Below, in pieces: positions 13,101 through 22,179 of a stretch of 64,000 bases of DNA. The first letter of the stretch is position 1. Every line of letters starts with the position of its first letter. Made by a program: the position numbers and the translations under genes. This DNA comes from Amorphophallus konjac (lineage: Eukaryota > Streptophyta > Magnoliopsida > Alismatales > Araceae). Location of the stretch: positions 286,860,200-286,924,199 of the forward strand of contig CM040125.1 in NCBI GenBank assembly GCA_022559845.1, read 5' to 3'. The notes beneath the pieces were generated by a model. The model was given only the letters and a program-made list of their open reading frames with translations, searched no databases and was not told the DNA's origin.

Positions 13101-13541
13101 GATTAACGCCCCCGTGGGGGGCGTTTCTTTTCTGAGTTGCAGGTTTCGCACCCGAGGGCTATGAAAAATCAGGAAAAATGCAAATAAAACAAAAAAAAAT
13201 GGAATTGGGGAGGGGGAACTTACCTTTTTGTGCTTCTGGGGTTGTGGCCGAGGCAGTGGCCGTCTGGGCCGCCGGAGTTTGCCCCGGGGAGCGACCGCTG
13301 CCGTGGGCGGTGGTCCTTCTTCTTCTCCATCTCCCTCTTCTTCATCTTCTTCTTCTTCTTCTCCACCTTCGTCTTCTCCTCCTTCTTCTGTTGCTGCTTC
13401 ACCGACTTCGTCGCCGCCGGCAACCACCGCCGGTTCTTCAACCGCAACAATGGCGAGCTCCTCCATGGCGGGTTCCTCTTGGGCATGGGCAGCGTCGAGG
13501 TCGACGACCTCTGGGGCACTCACCCTCTGGCGTTTGGCCAT
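10103..13541 (-). CDS. Antisense accessory gene 1: spliced plant-mobile-domain / coiled-coil protein
   Basis: Encoded opposite to the element between pol and the LTR. Inferred exons (minus strand): 13541-13224, 12535-11816, 11719-11555, 11470-11105, 11024-10932, 10845-10702, 10619-10557, 10474-10103, about 746 codons. All junctions are phase 0. Most introns start GTAAGT, GTATGT or GTGAGT and end CAG. Exon 1 (start MAKRQRVSAPE) is very acidic and ends in a basic Arg/Pro patch. Exon 2 carries the plant mobile domain (MPWGHMVPTLEDVTRITGL). Exons 5-8 are Glu/Arg-rich coiled coil. Damage: TAG at 10834-10836 near the start of exon 6, and no good acceptor before exon 5. Family knowledge: this domain occurs in MAIN-type host proteins and in transposons. 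Function here is unknown. Confidence 0.7.
12626..13125 (+). repeat. Hairpin-unit cluster 3, inside intron 1 of antisense gene 1
   Basis: About ten hairpin units fill the 688-base intron between exons 1 and 2. The clearest is ACGCCCC-TAAAA-GGGGCGTTTT near 12661. They stop at both exon borders. Confidence 0.75.
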
Positions 13542-13633
13542 GGCTCGGCCTAGGAGAGAAAGAGAGATAGAGGGAGATTGAGAGAGTGAGAGAAGAGAAC
13601 GAGAGAGGGAGATCGAAAGAGGGGGGGTTTCGG

Positions 13634-13642
13634 TTAGGGTTT
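13634..13642 (-). promoter_or_regulatory. Telo-box and pyrimidine-rich leader upstream of antisense gene 1
   Basis: On the minus strand AAACCCTAA lies about 95 bases upstream of the ATG at 13541, followed by a long CT-rich stretch (13545-13620). Telo-boxes and CT-rich patches are typical of plant core promoters and 5' UTRs. A TATAAAA sequence lies near 13769-13778. The promoter role is inferred from position. Confidence 0.45.
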
Positions 13643-13716
13643 GCAGAAGGGGGGAGATGAGAACAGAAGGAGGAAGAAGAAAGGGGCCGATGACTTTTGG
13701 GTTTCGAAAAAAAGAC

Positions 13717-14125
13717 ACGCCCTTAAGCAAGGCGTTTTTAATAGAATTCACGCCCAAGACTTAGGCGTTTTATAAAATCAGACGACGTCTATTAGGGCGT
13801 TAATTTGTTTTGCATGGGGAACGATAACCGTCGTCAGACGCATTGAATGGGCGTTGATTGATGTGATGAAAGTCATCATTGCTGGCTTAGAGTAACGCCT
13901 CAGTCGAGGGCGTGTTATTTTTAAGGAGTGACTAAGGAAACGGCGTTACTTTTGATGAGTCAACGATTATATTCTTTGGGGTTTGAATCTACTCACGCCT
14001 TGTCTGAAGTCGTTATTTAAGTCACGCCCACTGGTGCAGGCGTTAACTGTGGAAGATGGGCCGATTGAGACGCCTTGAGGTAAGGCGTGTATTTTTGAAT
14101 TCACGGCATTCTTTGAGGCGTTATT
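13717..14125 (+). repeat. Hairpin-unit cluster 4, between the two antisense genes
   Basis: About ten degenerate units of the ACGCC...GGCGT palindrome occupy the intergenic stretch. Nothing else is recognisable here. Confidence 0.75.
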
Positions 14126-14230
14126 TACAACAGAAACACAGGTTTTGGATGATTTTGTTCATAATCACAGTAATAGTGGACTCAATCAGAAAGCAATCTT
14201 CATTATTTTGAAAGAAAGAAACTACAATGA

Positions 14231-15646
14231 CTAATGAGCCACTTTGGGCCTTAATTTTCTCAATGAGATTACATAATTTTTCCACTGTTCCTTGTCTTCA
14301 TCCAAGTCTTCTACAGGTTGATGAAGCTTGCTTAGCCTCCACAGAGCTTGAATGGTGATAACCTCCTCACCATCTTCATTACTGCCTAGGTCTCTTGATT
14401 TGATTAGAGGGAGATGGGAGATGTCTTCTAAGTGTTTCCTTGAAAGTCCAATTTGAGGAAGGCACCTGTGAGAGTTGTACAAAACGAAGTCCGAAGCGCC
14501 AATAAGACGAAGGTCCGTCCCGATGGAGAAGCGTGCACGAAGTTCCTGCATTTTGAATACACCTGGGGCACAAGTAAAGAGATTCTTTGGCATTACCTTT
14601 AAGTGCTCCCTCCAATCCCCTCTCTTCTTGATTTGAGGAATCCGGTTAGTCACTCTATTGCTTATACCTAATGAGCCGGTTATATAGGAGAGTGGGCTCT
14701 TTGAGAAAATTCTTGAGGGTTGTTGGGCTTCGTGGCATGAATCGAATTTGAAGTGTAGATCAACCCAACTTGAGAGTGCTAGCATGCACCCGTAGATGGG
14801 CCTTCCCATGGCCGCCGATGTAAGCCCGCTATAGAGATATGCTAGGATCGCCGGTCCAACTCTTTCTTCTTCCCATAAGCTTACCACTGCGCTCAATTGG
14901 GACTCCTCTAGAAAGTCCTCCGTGGATGGGAATAGGAGTGCTCCTGCTAAGCACACCACGAAGGCTTTGGTCACTCTTTCTATCTCCTCTTCCTCTTTAG
15001 CTTGACCCGCTCTCTTGTACACCCACGAGGCGAGCTTCAAGAGGTTAACTCCTTTAGTGACCTTGATTTGGTTCACTATATTTGGGCTAGGTATTAACGA
15101 GGTTAGCAACTCATGGGAGGAGATTGGCCTTGGCATGATGGCCATCTTTTCTTCTTCTCCGTGTTTCATCCTTTTCAAGCCTAGGATCATCTCTACTTCT
15201 TCTAGCAAGATGGTGGCCTCAAATGTGGAAAATAAGAAAGTATGGGTGGAAGGATGCCATGTTTCAATCAATGCTCCTATGGCAGCCCAATCTATGTGGA
15301 TTTGATCATAATGCTTGGCATGGGTTATCAACCCCAAGAGATGCCATCTAGCTACATATACCCTCATATCTGAAGTGACTTTGGAGAGGATGAGGGGCAA
15401 CCATTTGATTTGGACATATCTTCTAGCTCCTGGAAAGGTTGGGTAATCCTGTGAGAAGAACAGAACACATGCAGTAATAAGCATAAGTATATGAAATGTG
15501 AGATGAGAGTTCGGCAGAAGGAACAGCACAAAGCAATTAGCAGAAGAAAAGCTTACCTGATTCAAAGCAATTCGATTGCTTATGTGCCCTGGTATTTCAG
15601 TAATTCTGGGAGTAGAAATCCTAGGTTTCTTTATCATCCTGTCCAT
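14231..15646 (-). CDS. Antisense accessory gene 2: two-exon plant-mobile-domain-like protein
   Basis: Two exons on the minus strand: 15646-15557 (30 codons) and 15448-14231, with a phase-0 intron bounded by CAG|GTAAGC and CACAG|GAT, giving about 435 residues with no internal stop. The central part has the feature W-HPSTHTFLF-...-LLEEVEMILGL, which matches the pattern of plant mobile domain / aminotransferase-like proteins (W-x-P-x-T-x-T-F then T-L-E-E-V...L-G-L). It differs from gene 1, so the element carries two distinct genes of this class. A TATA box lies about 115 bases upstream. The open frame also reads through the intron, so an unspliced form is possible. Function is unknown; a chromatin or expression role for the element is conceivable. 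Confidence 0.7.
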   Translation of the reverse strand: MDRMIKKPRISTPRITEIPGHISNRIALNQVSFSSANCFVLFLLPNSHLTFHILMLITACVLFFSQDYPTFPGARRYVQIKWLPLILSKVTSDMRVYVARWHLLGLITHAKHYDQIHIDWAAIGALIETWHPSTHTFLFSTFEATILLEEVEMILGLKRMKHGEEEKMAIMPRPISSHELLTSLIPSPNIVNQIKVTKGVNLLKLASWVYKRAGQAKEEEEIERVTKAFVVCLAGALLFPSTEDFLEESQLSAVVSLWEEERVGPAILAYLYSGLTSAAMGRPIYGCMLALSSWVDLHFKFDSCHEAQQPSRIFSKSPLSYITGSLGISNRVTNRIPQIKKRGDWREHLKVMPKNLFTCAPGVFKMQELRARFSIGTDLRLIGASDFVLYNSHRCLPQIGLSRKHLEDISHLPLIKSRDLGSNEDGEEVITIQALWRLSKLHQPVEDLDEDKEQWKNYVISLRKLRPKVAH

Positions 15647-15760
15647 CGCCGCCTGCAGTTGAAGAAGAACAGAAGCAGAACAAAGGCCTGCAGATGAAGA
15701 AGGAAAAGAAGCAGTTCGGCTGCAGAGAAAAATTTCGATTGGTTTGTGAAAGAAAGCCTT

Positions 15761-15770
15761 CCTTTTTATA
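15761..15770 (-). promoter_or_regulatory. TATA box of antisense gene 2
   Basis: TATAAAAAGG on the minus strand, 115-124 bases upstream of the ATG at 15646, is a good plant TATA match at a sensible distance for a short 5' UTR. Confidence 0.5.
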
Positions 15771-15860
15771 AGGATTTGAAGAGACCTGAAGAATCCCGAA
15801 GATAGAAGTTTGATTAGGTTAAGGACTGTGTTCTTGATTTAGAAACGGAGGTTCGTGCTG

Positions 15861-16065
15861 AATTAATGCATTGTGTAAGGGCGTCGATTTTTGATTTGAC
15901 GACCTGACGAGTGGTCGTGTTTTATGTAACGCCCTTGATGAGGTTGTGTTTCTTCTAAGCTTCCGTTATTGGTTACGCCTTTGAGTAGGGCGTGTTTTAA
16001 GTGTTTAATGACCTATGTTCCAGGCGTCTTTCATGCTGTTAACGCCATGTTCCTAGGCGTGTTTT
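15861..16065 (+). repeat. Hairpin-unit cluster 5 (LTR A, proximal)
   Basis: About five units, including one at 15899-15918 with arms ACGACC and GGTCGT instead of ACGCCC and GGGCGT. Confidence 0.75.
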
Positions 16066-17248
16066 ATTGGCCTACGGATTTTTGACCTCTCCATGCTTTT
16101 GATGAACTTAAGTGCTATTATTTGGTGAAATTGTTTATGATTAAGCACTTATGATCATGTCATGTTCTGAATTGATAAATGAAGGATAATAAGTTTCAAA
16201 GTGCAGAATTTTGTAGGATTCGAGGCGTTTGGACCGCTCATGGGAGTAACATCTTGTATCTGTTTCTTGTAAGCATTGTTATTATATGATATCTACGCTA
16301 TTATAGTATGTCAAGGACCTTGTGGTTCTGATAAACCTGAAATTTAAGTTCCCCTTCATCAAAAACGATGACGATTTCAGGAGAATCTTGATCACACGGA
16401 TAGGCCGTTGAGTCGTTAAAGGTTTGGAACGATGGTTCCACTTTCTGAGTTAATGCGCGGACAAACGGGCCTCGGCTTAGTGTTAGCTCAGAGATATGGA
16501 TTCTTGACCAGATCTAAATGGCTTAACAATATTATCCTTGATTATTTTCTATTTTTAGTTTGTTTTAATCTTTTCTTTTAGCCCAGCATGCATCATGTAG
16601 GACTTTGAGTTTCATACTGAAAATCTTCATATTATGGCAATAATGAAATTCACTCGCTCTTGATTGAGTTGACATGAGATATTCCACTTCAAATCAAGTA
16701 CTTCGTTCTATTTGAAGCCGTTCAGGCTGATTCCTTGAAAGTATCCCTTTTGTTGGATCTCTATCCCAATTCTCTTTACTTTTCTGCAAAATTTACCTTG
16801 GTTGTAGCATGTCCACGTTGGCTGGTAATCGCTCTCCAATGGTCTTTCCCTGTCGTGCCCACGCGCACATCCCTTTATTTGCTTAGTTTAATCTCCATTT
16901 ATCCAACAAATCGATGTTTCCTTGGAACCACTCAGAGTTGTTTCACTCAGAATCTTGGAAAGATTTCAAATGCTTAATGTTCTGAGGTGTGTCACATCAC
17001 ACCTTGGCGTCTCCTTATCAGTTCATTCCACTTCATTTCTTTCATTACACTTCATTCCATTTCCGTCTCACTCCCTTGCAAAGCAGACGCCAAGGCGGGG
17101 CAGCTGTAGACACGCCAAAATTGACGTTTTGTTGATCAAATCTCATGTCATTATGTAAACGCCCCAAGTGGACTTCAATATTCCTATAACATGAAGTTTT
17201 TCTATTTTTGAGAATTTTATGCATTTTTTTCTACATCCTTCGTGATTC

Positions 17249-17592
17249 ATGACCTGACGAAGGGCGTTACTTTCGAAAGTAACGACCTGTGATAGGGCGT
17301 TTCAAAAGAAAGGATGACCATAGATGAGGGCGTCAATTCCTGGTATTATCCGTTAATTTCTGGAATTATCTATTTTCAAAATAAAAAGTATTTTCTGCGT
17401 AACGTCCTACCTCAGGGCGTGTTTTTAAGAAACGCCGTTATCTCAGGCGTGTTCCATTAATGTCTAAACAAAGAAAGTTTTATTTCCAAAATTAAATCCA
17501 GGAAGAAACGGCCTTTCTTAGGTCGTGTTTCAAGAAACGTCTCTGTGTAGGTCGTCAATTCATAAATCGACGCCCTGGCTTAAGACGTGTTT
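17249..17592 (+). repeat. Hairpin-unit cluster 6 (LTR A, distal)
   Basis: About eight units lie just upstream of the LTR TATA box. The same cluster is present in LTRs B and C. Confidence 0.75.
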
Positions 17593-17732
17593 CACTCCAG
17601 AGTCCTTCCTTTTTTCATCTTTCCCTCACAGTTCCCTACCATCCTTGGGACTCTTGCTCGATCTTGATCCTTCCCTGGATGCCTCATTACCCATTCTTAT
17701 CATTTCCTTATTTGATCACATCCGATTGAAGC

Positions 17733-17740
17733 TATAAAAG
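17733..17740 (+). promoter_or_regulatory. LTR A TATA box
   Basis: TATAAAAG in the middle of the LTR, conserved in LTRs B (20183) and C (30109). It would start the retroelement transcript. Confidence 0.55.
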
Positions 17741-18489
17741 AAAATATCATTCGATCGTGGAAAAGGTTAAGATGTTAAGTATTCAACAAGCACGTTAAGC
17801 ATTCAGAAGGAAAAAAGGCATTCGAAGCATTGAGCATTGGCTTGCACTCCATCCTTTCTGCATCCAATCAAACGCCTGCTTCCTCCTTCAGCTACTGCTT
17901 TCTCCATCCTTCTGCATCCGTTCAGCATCTTCACGGTTTCCCTTTACTCTCGTTAGGGAGAGCAGGGCTATATATTGTGCTTGTTTCGTTCATCTCGTTC
18001 TTAGCATATTATCATTGTCACCCTGTCGTTAGTTCTTTTATTGCATTAAGCATCATCTTATCATATCCTTTCCCTAGTTCTCTTCTAGGGGTTAAAAAAA
18101 AAATAAAAAAAGAGGTGCGCACGTTGATGTCTTTTCATCATTTTATGTTAGTTTTGGATTGATACTATTGCACTTTGGCTGATCCCCCTCTCTTTTGTTT
18201 GTTTTTCATTCTCTTTTTTTTACAAGGTAATCAACCAAGAAAACCCACTTCATCGGCCGGCCGATTGAAGTTGGAGGAAGAAATCCACATCCATCCCGCA
18301 TCCCAATTTTCACCAGGTACACGCGATCTCCTTTTCTTCTTATTAAGGTAACCCCTCTGGCGATCACATCATCTCCACTTTAGCACCTCGTGCTATTTTT
18401 ATTGCATTCTTTTTGCATTATTTATTTATCTCCTTTTTGTCATATTTTAATCTCCTCTCAAAAAAGAGCGGATTTTAATCCGATCTACA

Positions 18490-18560
18490 AATTAACGCTC
18501 AGAGAGTTATGATTAAGCACTTATGATTAAGCACAAAAAATCATTCATTCCGATCAAAAA
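18490..18560. other. Filler between LTR A and truncated LTR B
   Basis: Seventy bases not present at the ends of the other LTRs. They include two copies of TTATGATTAAGCAC, a sequence that also occurs inside the LTR near 16136, as expected of templated filler from break repair. The first bases (AATTAACGCTCA) loosely resemble the LTR-primer site junction of element 2. Confidence 0.6.
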
Positions 18561-20938
18561 AGTGCTATTATTTGGTGAAATTGTTTATGATTAAGCACTT
18601 ATGATCATGTCATGTTCTGAATTGATAAATGAAGGATAATAAGTTTCAAAGTGCAGAAGTTTGCAGGATTCAAGGCGTTTGGACCGCTCATGGGAGTAAC
18701 ATCTTGTATCTGTTTCTTGTAAGCATTGTTATTATATGATATCTACGCTATTATAGTATGTCAAGGACCTTGTGGTTCTGATAAACTTGAAATTTGAGTT
18801 CCCCTTCATCAAAAACGATGACGATTTCAGGAGAATGTTGATCACACGGATAGGCCGTTGAGTTGTTAAAGGTTTGGGATGATGGTCCCACTTTCTGAGT
18901 TAATGCGCGGACAAACGGGCCTCGGCTTAGTGTTAGCTCAGAGATATGGATTCTTGACCAGATCTAAATGGCTTAACAATATTATCCTTGATTATTTTCT
19001 ATTTTTAGTTTGTTTTAATCTTTTCTTTTAGCCCAGCATGCATCATGTAGGACTTTGAGTTTCATGCTAAAAATCTTCATATTATGGCAATAATGAAGTT
19101 CACTCGCTCTTGATTGAGTTGACATGAGATATTCCACTTCAAATCAAGTACTTCGTTCTATTTGAAGCCGTTCAGGTTGATTCCTTGAAAGTATCCCTTT
19201 TGTTGGATCTCTATCCCAATTCTCTTTACTTTTCTGCAAAATTTACCTTGGTTGTAGCACGTCCACGTTGGCTGGTAATCGCTCTCCAATGGTCTTTCCC
19301 TGTCGTGCCCACGCGCACATCCCTTTATTTGCTTAGTTTAATCTCCATTTATCCAACAAATCGATGTTTCCTTGGAACCACTCAGAGTTGTTTCACTCAA
19401 AATCTTGGAAAGATTTTAAATGCTTAATGTTCTGAGGTGTGTCATATCACACCTTGGCGTCTCCTTATCAGTTCATTCCACTTCATTTCTTTCATTACAC
19501 TTCATTCCATTTCCGTCTCACTCCCTTGCAAAGCAGACGCCAAGGCGGGGCAGTTGTAGACACGCCAAAATTGACGTTTTGTTGATCAAATCTCATGTCA
19601 TTATGTAAACGCCCCAAGTGGACTTCAATATTCCTATAACATGAAGTTTTTCTATTTTTGAGAATTTTATGCATTTTTTTCTGCATCCTTCGTGATTCAC
19701 GACCTGACGAAGGGCGTTACTTTCGAAAGTAACGACCTGTGATAGGGCGTTTCAAAAGAAAGGATGACCATAGATGAGGGCGTCAATTCCTGGTATTATC
19801 CGTTAATTTCTGGAATTATCTATTTTCAAAATAAAAAGCATTTTCTGCGTAACGTCCTACCTCAGGGCGTGTTTTTAAGAAACGCCGTTATCTCAGGCGT
19901 GTTCCATTAATGTCTAAACAAAGAAAGTTTTATTTCCAAAATTAAATCCAGGAAGAAACAGCCGTTCTTAGGTCGTGTTTCAAGAAACGTCTCTGTGCAG
20001 GTCATCAATTCATAAATCGACGCCCTGGCTTAAGACGTGTTTCACTCCAGAGTCCTTCCTTTTTTCATCTTTCCCTCATAGTTCCCTACCATCCTTGGGA
20101 CTCTTGCTCGATCTTGATCCTTCCCTGGGTGCCTCATTACCCATTCTTATCATTTCCTTGTTTGATCACATCCGATTGAAGCTATAAAAGAAAATATCAT
20201 TCGATCGTGGAAAAGGTTAAGATGTTAAGTATTCAACAAGCACGTTAAGCATTCAGAAGGAAAAAAGGCATTCGAAGCATTGAGCATTGGCTTGCACTCC
20301 ATCCTTTCTGCATCCAATCAAACGCCTGCTTTCCCCTTCAGCTACTGCTTTCTCCATCCTTCTGCATCCGTTCAGCATCTTCACGGTTTCCCTTTACTCT
20401 CGTCAGGGAGAGCAGGGCTATATATTGTGCTTGTTTCGTTCATCTCGTTCTTAGCATATTATCATTGTCACCCTGTCGTTAGTTCTTTTATTGCATTAAG
20501 CATCATCTTATGATATCCTTTCCCTAGTTCTCTGCTAGGGGTTAAAAAAAAACAAAAAAAGAGGTGCGCACGTTGATGTCTTTTCATCATTTTATGTTAG
20601 TTTTGGATTGATACTATTGCACTTTGGCTGATCCCCCTCTCTTTTGTTTATTTTTCATTGTCTTTTTTTTACAAGGTAATCAACCAAGAAAACCCACTTC
20701 ATCGGCCGGCCGATTGAAGTTGGAGGAAGAAATCCACATCCATCCCGCATCCCAATTTTCACCAGGTACACGCGATCTCCTTTTCTTCTTATTGAGGTAA
20801 CCCCTCTGGCGATCACATCATCTCCACTTTAGCACCTCGTGCTATTTTTATTGCATTCTTTTTGCATTATTTATTTATCTCCTTTTTGTCATATTTTAAT
20901 CTCCTCTCAAAAAAGAGCGAATTTTAATCCGATCTACA
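18561..20938 (+). repeat. LTR B (5' LTR of element 2, first 284 bp missing)
   Basis: Matches LTR A from position 16111 to its end with few differences and ends CTACA. It contains hairpin units at 19696-20042 and the TATA box TATAAAAG at 20183-20190, so the promoter survived the truncation. Confidence 0.85.
19696..20042 (+). repeat. Hairpin-unit cluster 7 (LTR B)
   Basis: Copy of cluster 6; about eight palindromic units with the same order and spacing. Confidence 0.75.
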
Positions 20939-20941
20939 AAT

Positions 20942-20960
20942 TGGCGATCACGGTGGGACC
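20942..20960 (+). other. Primer-binding site of element 2
   Basis: TGGCGATCACGGTGGGACC begins three bases after the CA end of LTR B. A TGG start at this distance is what a tRNA primer site requires. The exact tRNA was not determined; Tat elements typically do not use initiator Met. Confidence 0.6.
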
Positions 20961-20994
20961 TCCACTGTTTTCTTTATTGATTACCATCTCCATT

Positions 20995-21139
20995 GGCACC
21001 CTCGTGTGCCCTTTCCCTTTGGCACCCTCGTGTGCCCTTTCCCCTTAGGCACCCTCGCGTGCCCTTTCCCCTCGGTACCCTCGGTACCCTTTCCCCTGTG
21101 CCCCTCGGGCACCCTCCATTGTGCACCCTGCACACCCCG
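20995..21139 (+). repeat. GGCACCCTCGTGTGCC tandem repeat in the leader
   Basis: Three clear and several degenerate copies of a roughly 24-base unit, GGCACCCTCGTGTGCC followed by CTTTCCC. The GGCAC and GTGCC parts are complementary, so each unit can fold. It is non-coding. Confidence 0.75.
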
Positions 21140-22179
21140 GATCAGTCAATTGCTGCTTATTAACGCCTTCAACAAGGGCGTCTTTTGATTTAACACCCCT
21201 CACAGGGACGTGTTTTGTTGATTAAACGCCCCCCTCCAGGGCGTGTGTTTATTGCATCTGCTGGCGTTCTGTTTGCTCATTTTATCGTCTGCTATTTAAC
21301 GCCCCTCTCAGGGACGTGTTTCGTTGAGTAACGCCCACTTCCAGGACGTCTTTTACCATAACCGCTGTCCGCTGCATGCTTATCATATTGCCTGTGGATT
21401 AACGCCCCTCCCCGAGGCATTTCATTTATTATCAGCGCCTATCATCAGGGCGTTTTCTCTGAGTTTTGACGCCCTCTTGTGGAGGCGTCCTTTCTTTATT
21501 ACGCCTCACCTAAAGGCGTGTTTTCCTACCGTCTGTGAGCCCCTCACAGAGTTTACGACAGCCACGCTGCCGTGTTTTTATTTTGTCACGACCTACCGCA
21601 GGGTGTGTCTTTCCTCCTGCTGTGAAAACGACCTTTCCCAGGGCATTTCTTTACTGTTCTTTTTCACAGATTAGCTCTTATTCATTGCTTGGCATTTGTC
21701 TTGATATTACATTGCTGCTTGGATTGTCTTGATTTGTTGGCTTGGTTGAGAGACCTCCTCTCTCTACCCTAGGATCCACACACCCTTCTTGGAATCGGGA
21801 TGACCCTCCATTGAGCATTCCGTCTCTTTGGACCGGAAATCCCTTTCCCAAGACCTCCATAAGTCCCCGCACCCGTGGATTCCCTCACGGACGCCGGGCT
21901 GGTTGTACCCTTGAAGTACCTGGAGTTTAGAGAACCTATGCGTTGTTAAAGAGAGAGAAAAACTTAGTTGACCCGGAGGTTACACTTGGATCAAACTAGG
22001 TCTCATTTGACAAAAGAGTGAACTTTCACAAATAATCCACCCTAATTCAAACATCAAACATTAAAATCTTGCGTTTCTTGCCAACCTTTCTTGCATAAAC
22101 ATAGTTGGGTTATTTGATTGCCTTGTTTGGATTAAATATTTTGTGATAGTTCCTTCATTAAACACTCTCTCTCTTAAGA
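21140..22179 (+). other. Element 2 leader
   Basis: Untranslated leader up to the gag ATG at 22180, homologous to 1-877. Bases 21161-21665 hold about a dozen hairpin units; 21670-22179 has no recognised feature. No gene. Confidence 0.7.
21161..21665 (+). repeat. Hairpin-unit cluster 8 (element 2 leader)
   Basis: About twelve ACGCC...GGCGT-type units with T-rich tails, the densest array in the window. Confidence 0.75.

Larger units (their letters stand above)
1..18489 (+). mobile_element. Element 1: Tat/Ogre-like Ty3/gypsy LTR retrotransposon, 5' LTR outside window
   Basis: Order on the plus strand is leader, gag, aspartic protease, G-patch, reverse transcriptase, RNase H, second RNase H, integrase, a long 3' region with two opposite-strand genes, and a 2.66 kb LTR. 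The second RNase H after the usual one is the hallmark of the Tat lineage. The visible part is 18.5 kb, so with the missing 5' LTR and leader the element was over 21 kb, in the Ogre size range. Coding parts carry several stops and one frameshift, so it is no longer autonomous. Element 2 is a close relative and serves as the reference for the breaks. Confidence 0.85.
15827..18489 (+). repeat. LTR A (3' LTR of element 1), 2663 bp
   Basis: Runs from TGTGTTCTTG to GATCTACA, TG...CA as expected. It is near-identical over its full length to LTR C (28204-30866, also 2663 bp), and from 16111 on to LTR B. It contains two clusters of hairpin units (15861-16065 and 17249-17592) and a TATA box at 17733. 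I do not see a convincing polypurine tract just before it, so the left border rests on the TG and on the matching start of LTR C. ORFs inside it are repeated in the other LTR copies and are not genes. Confidence 0.8.

Noticed and set aside
13178..13581. Plus-strand ORFs over exon 1 of antisense gene 1
   Set aside because: Ser/Leu-rich shadows of the acidic Glu-rich exon; the minus strand has the splice site and start context.
16735..20513. Repeated ORFs in the LTRs (for example near 16735, 17525, 17830 and their copies)
   Set aside because: They are shared only because the LTRs are copies; they cross hairpin units and the LTR promoter and have no recognisable domain.
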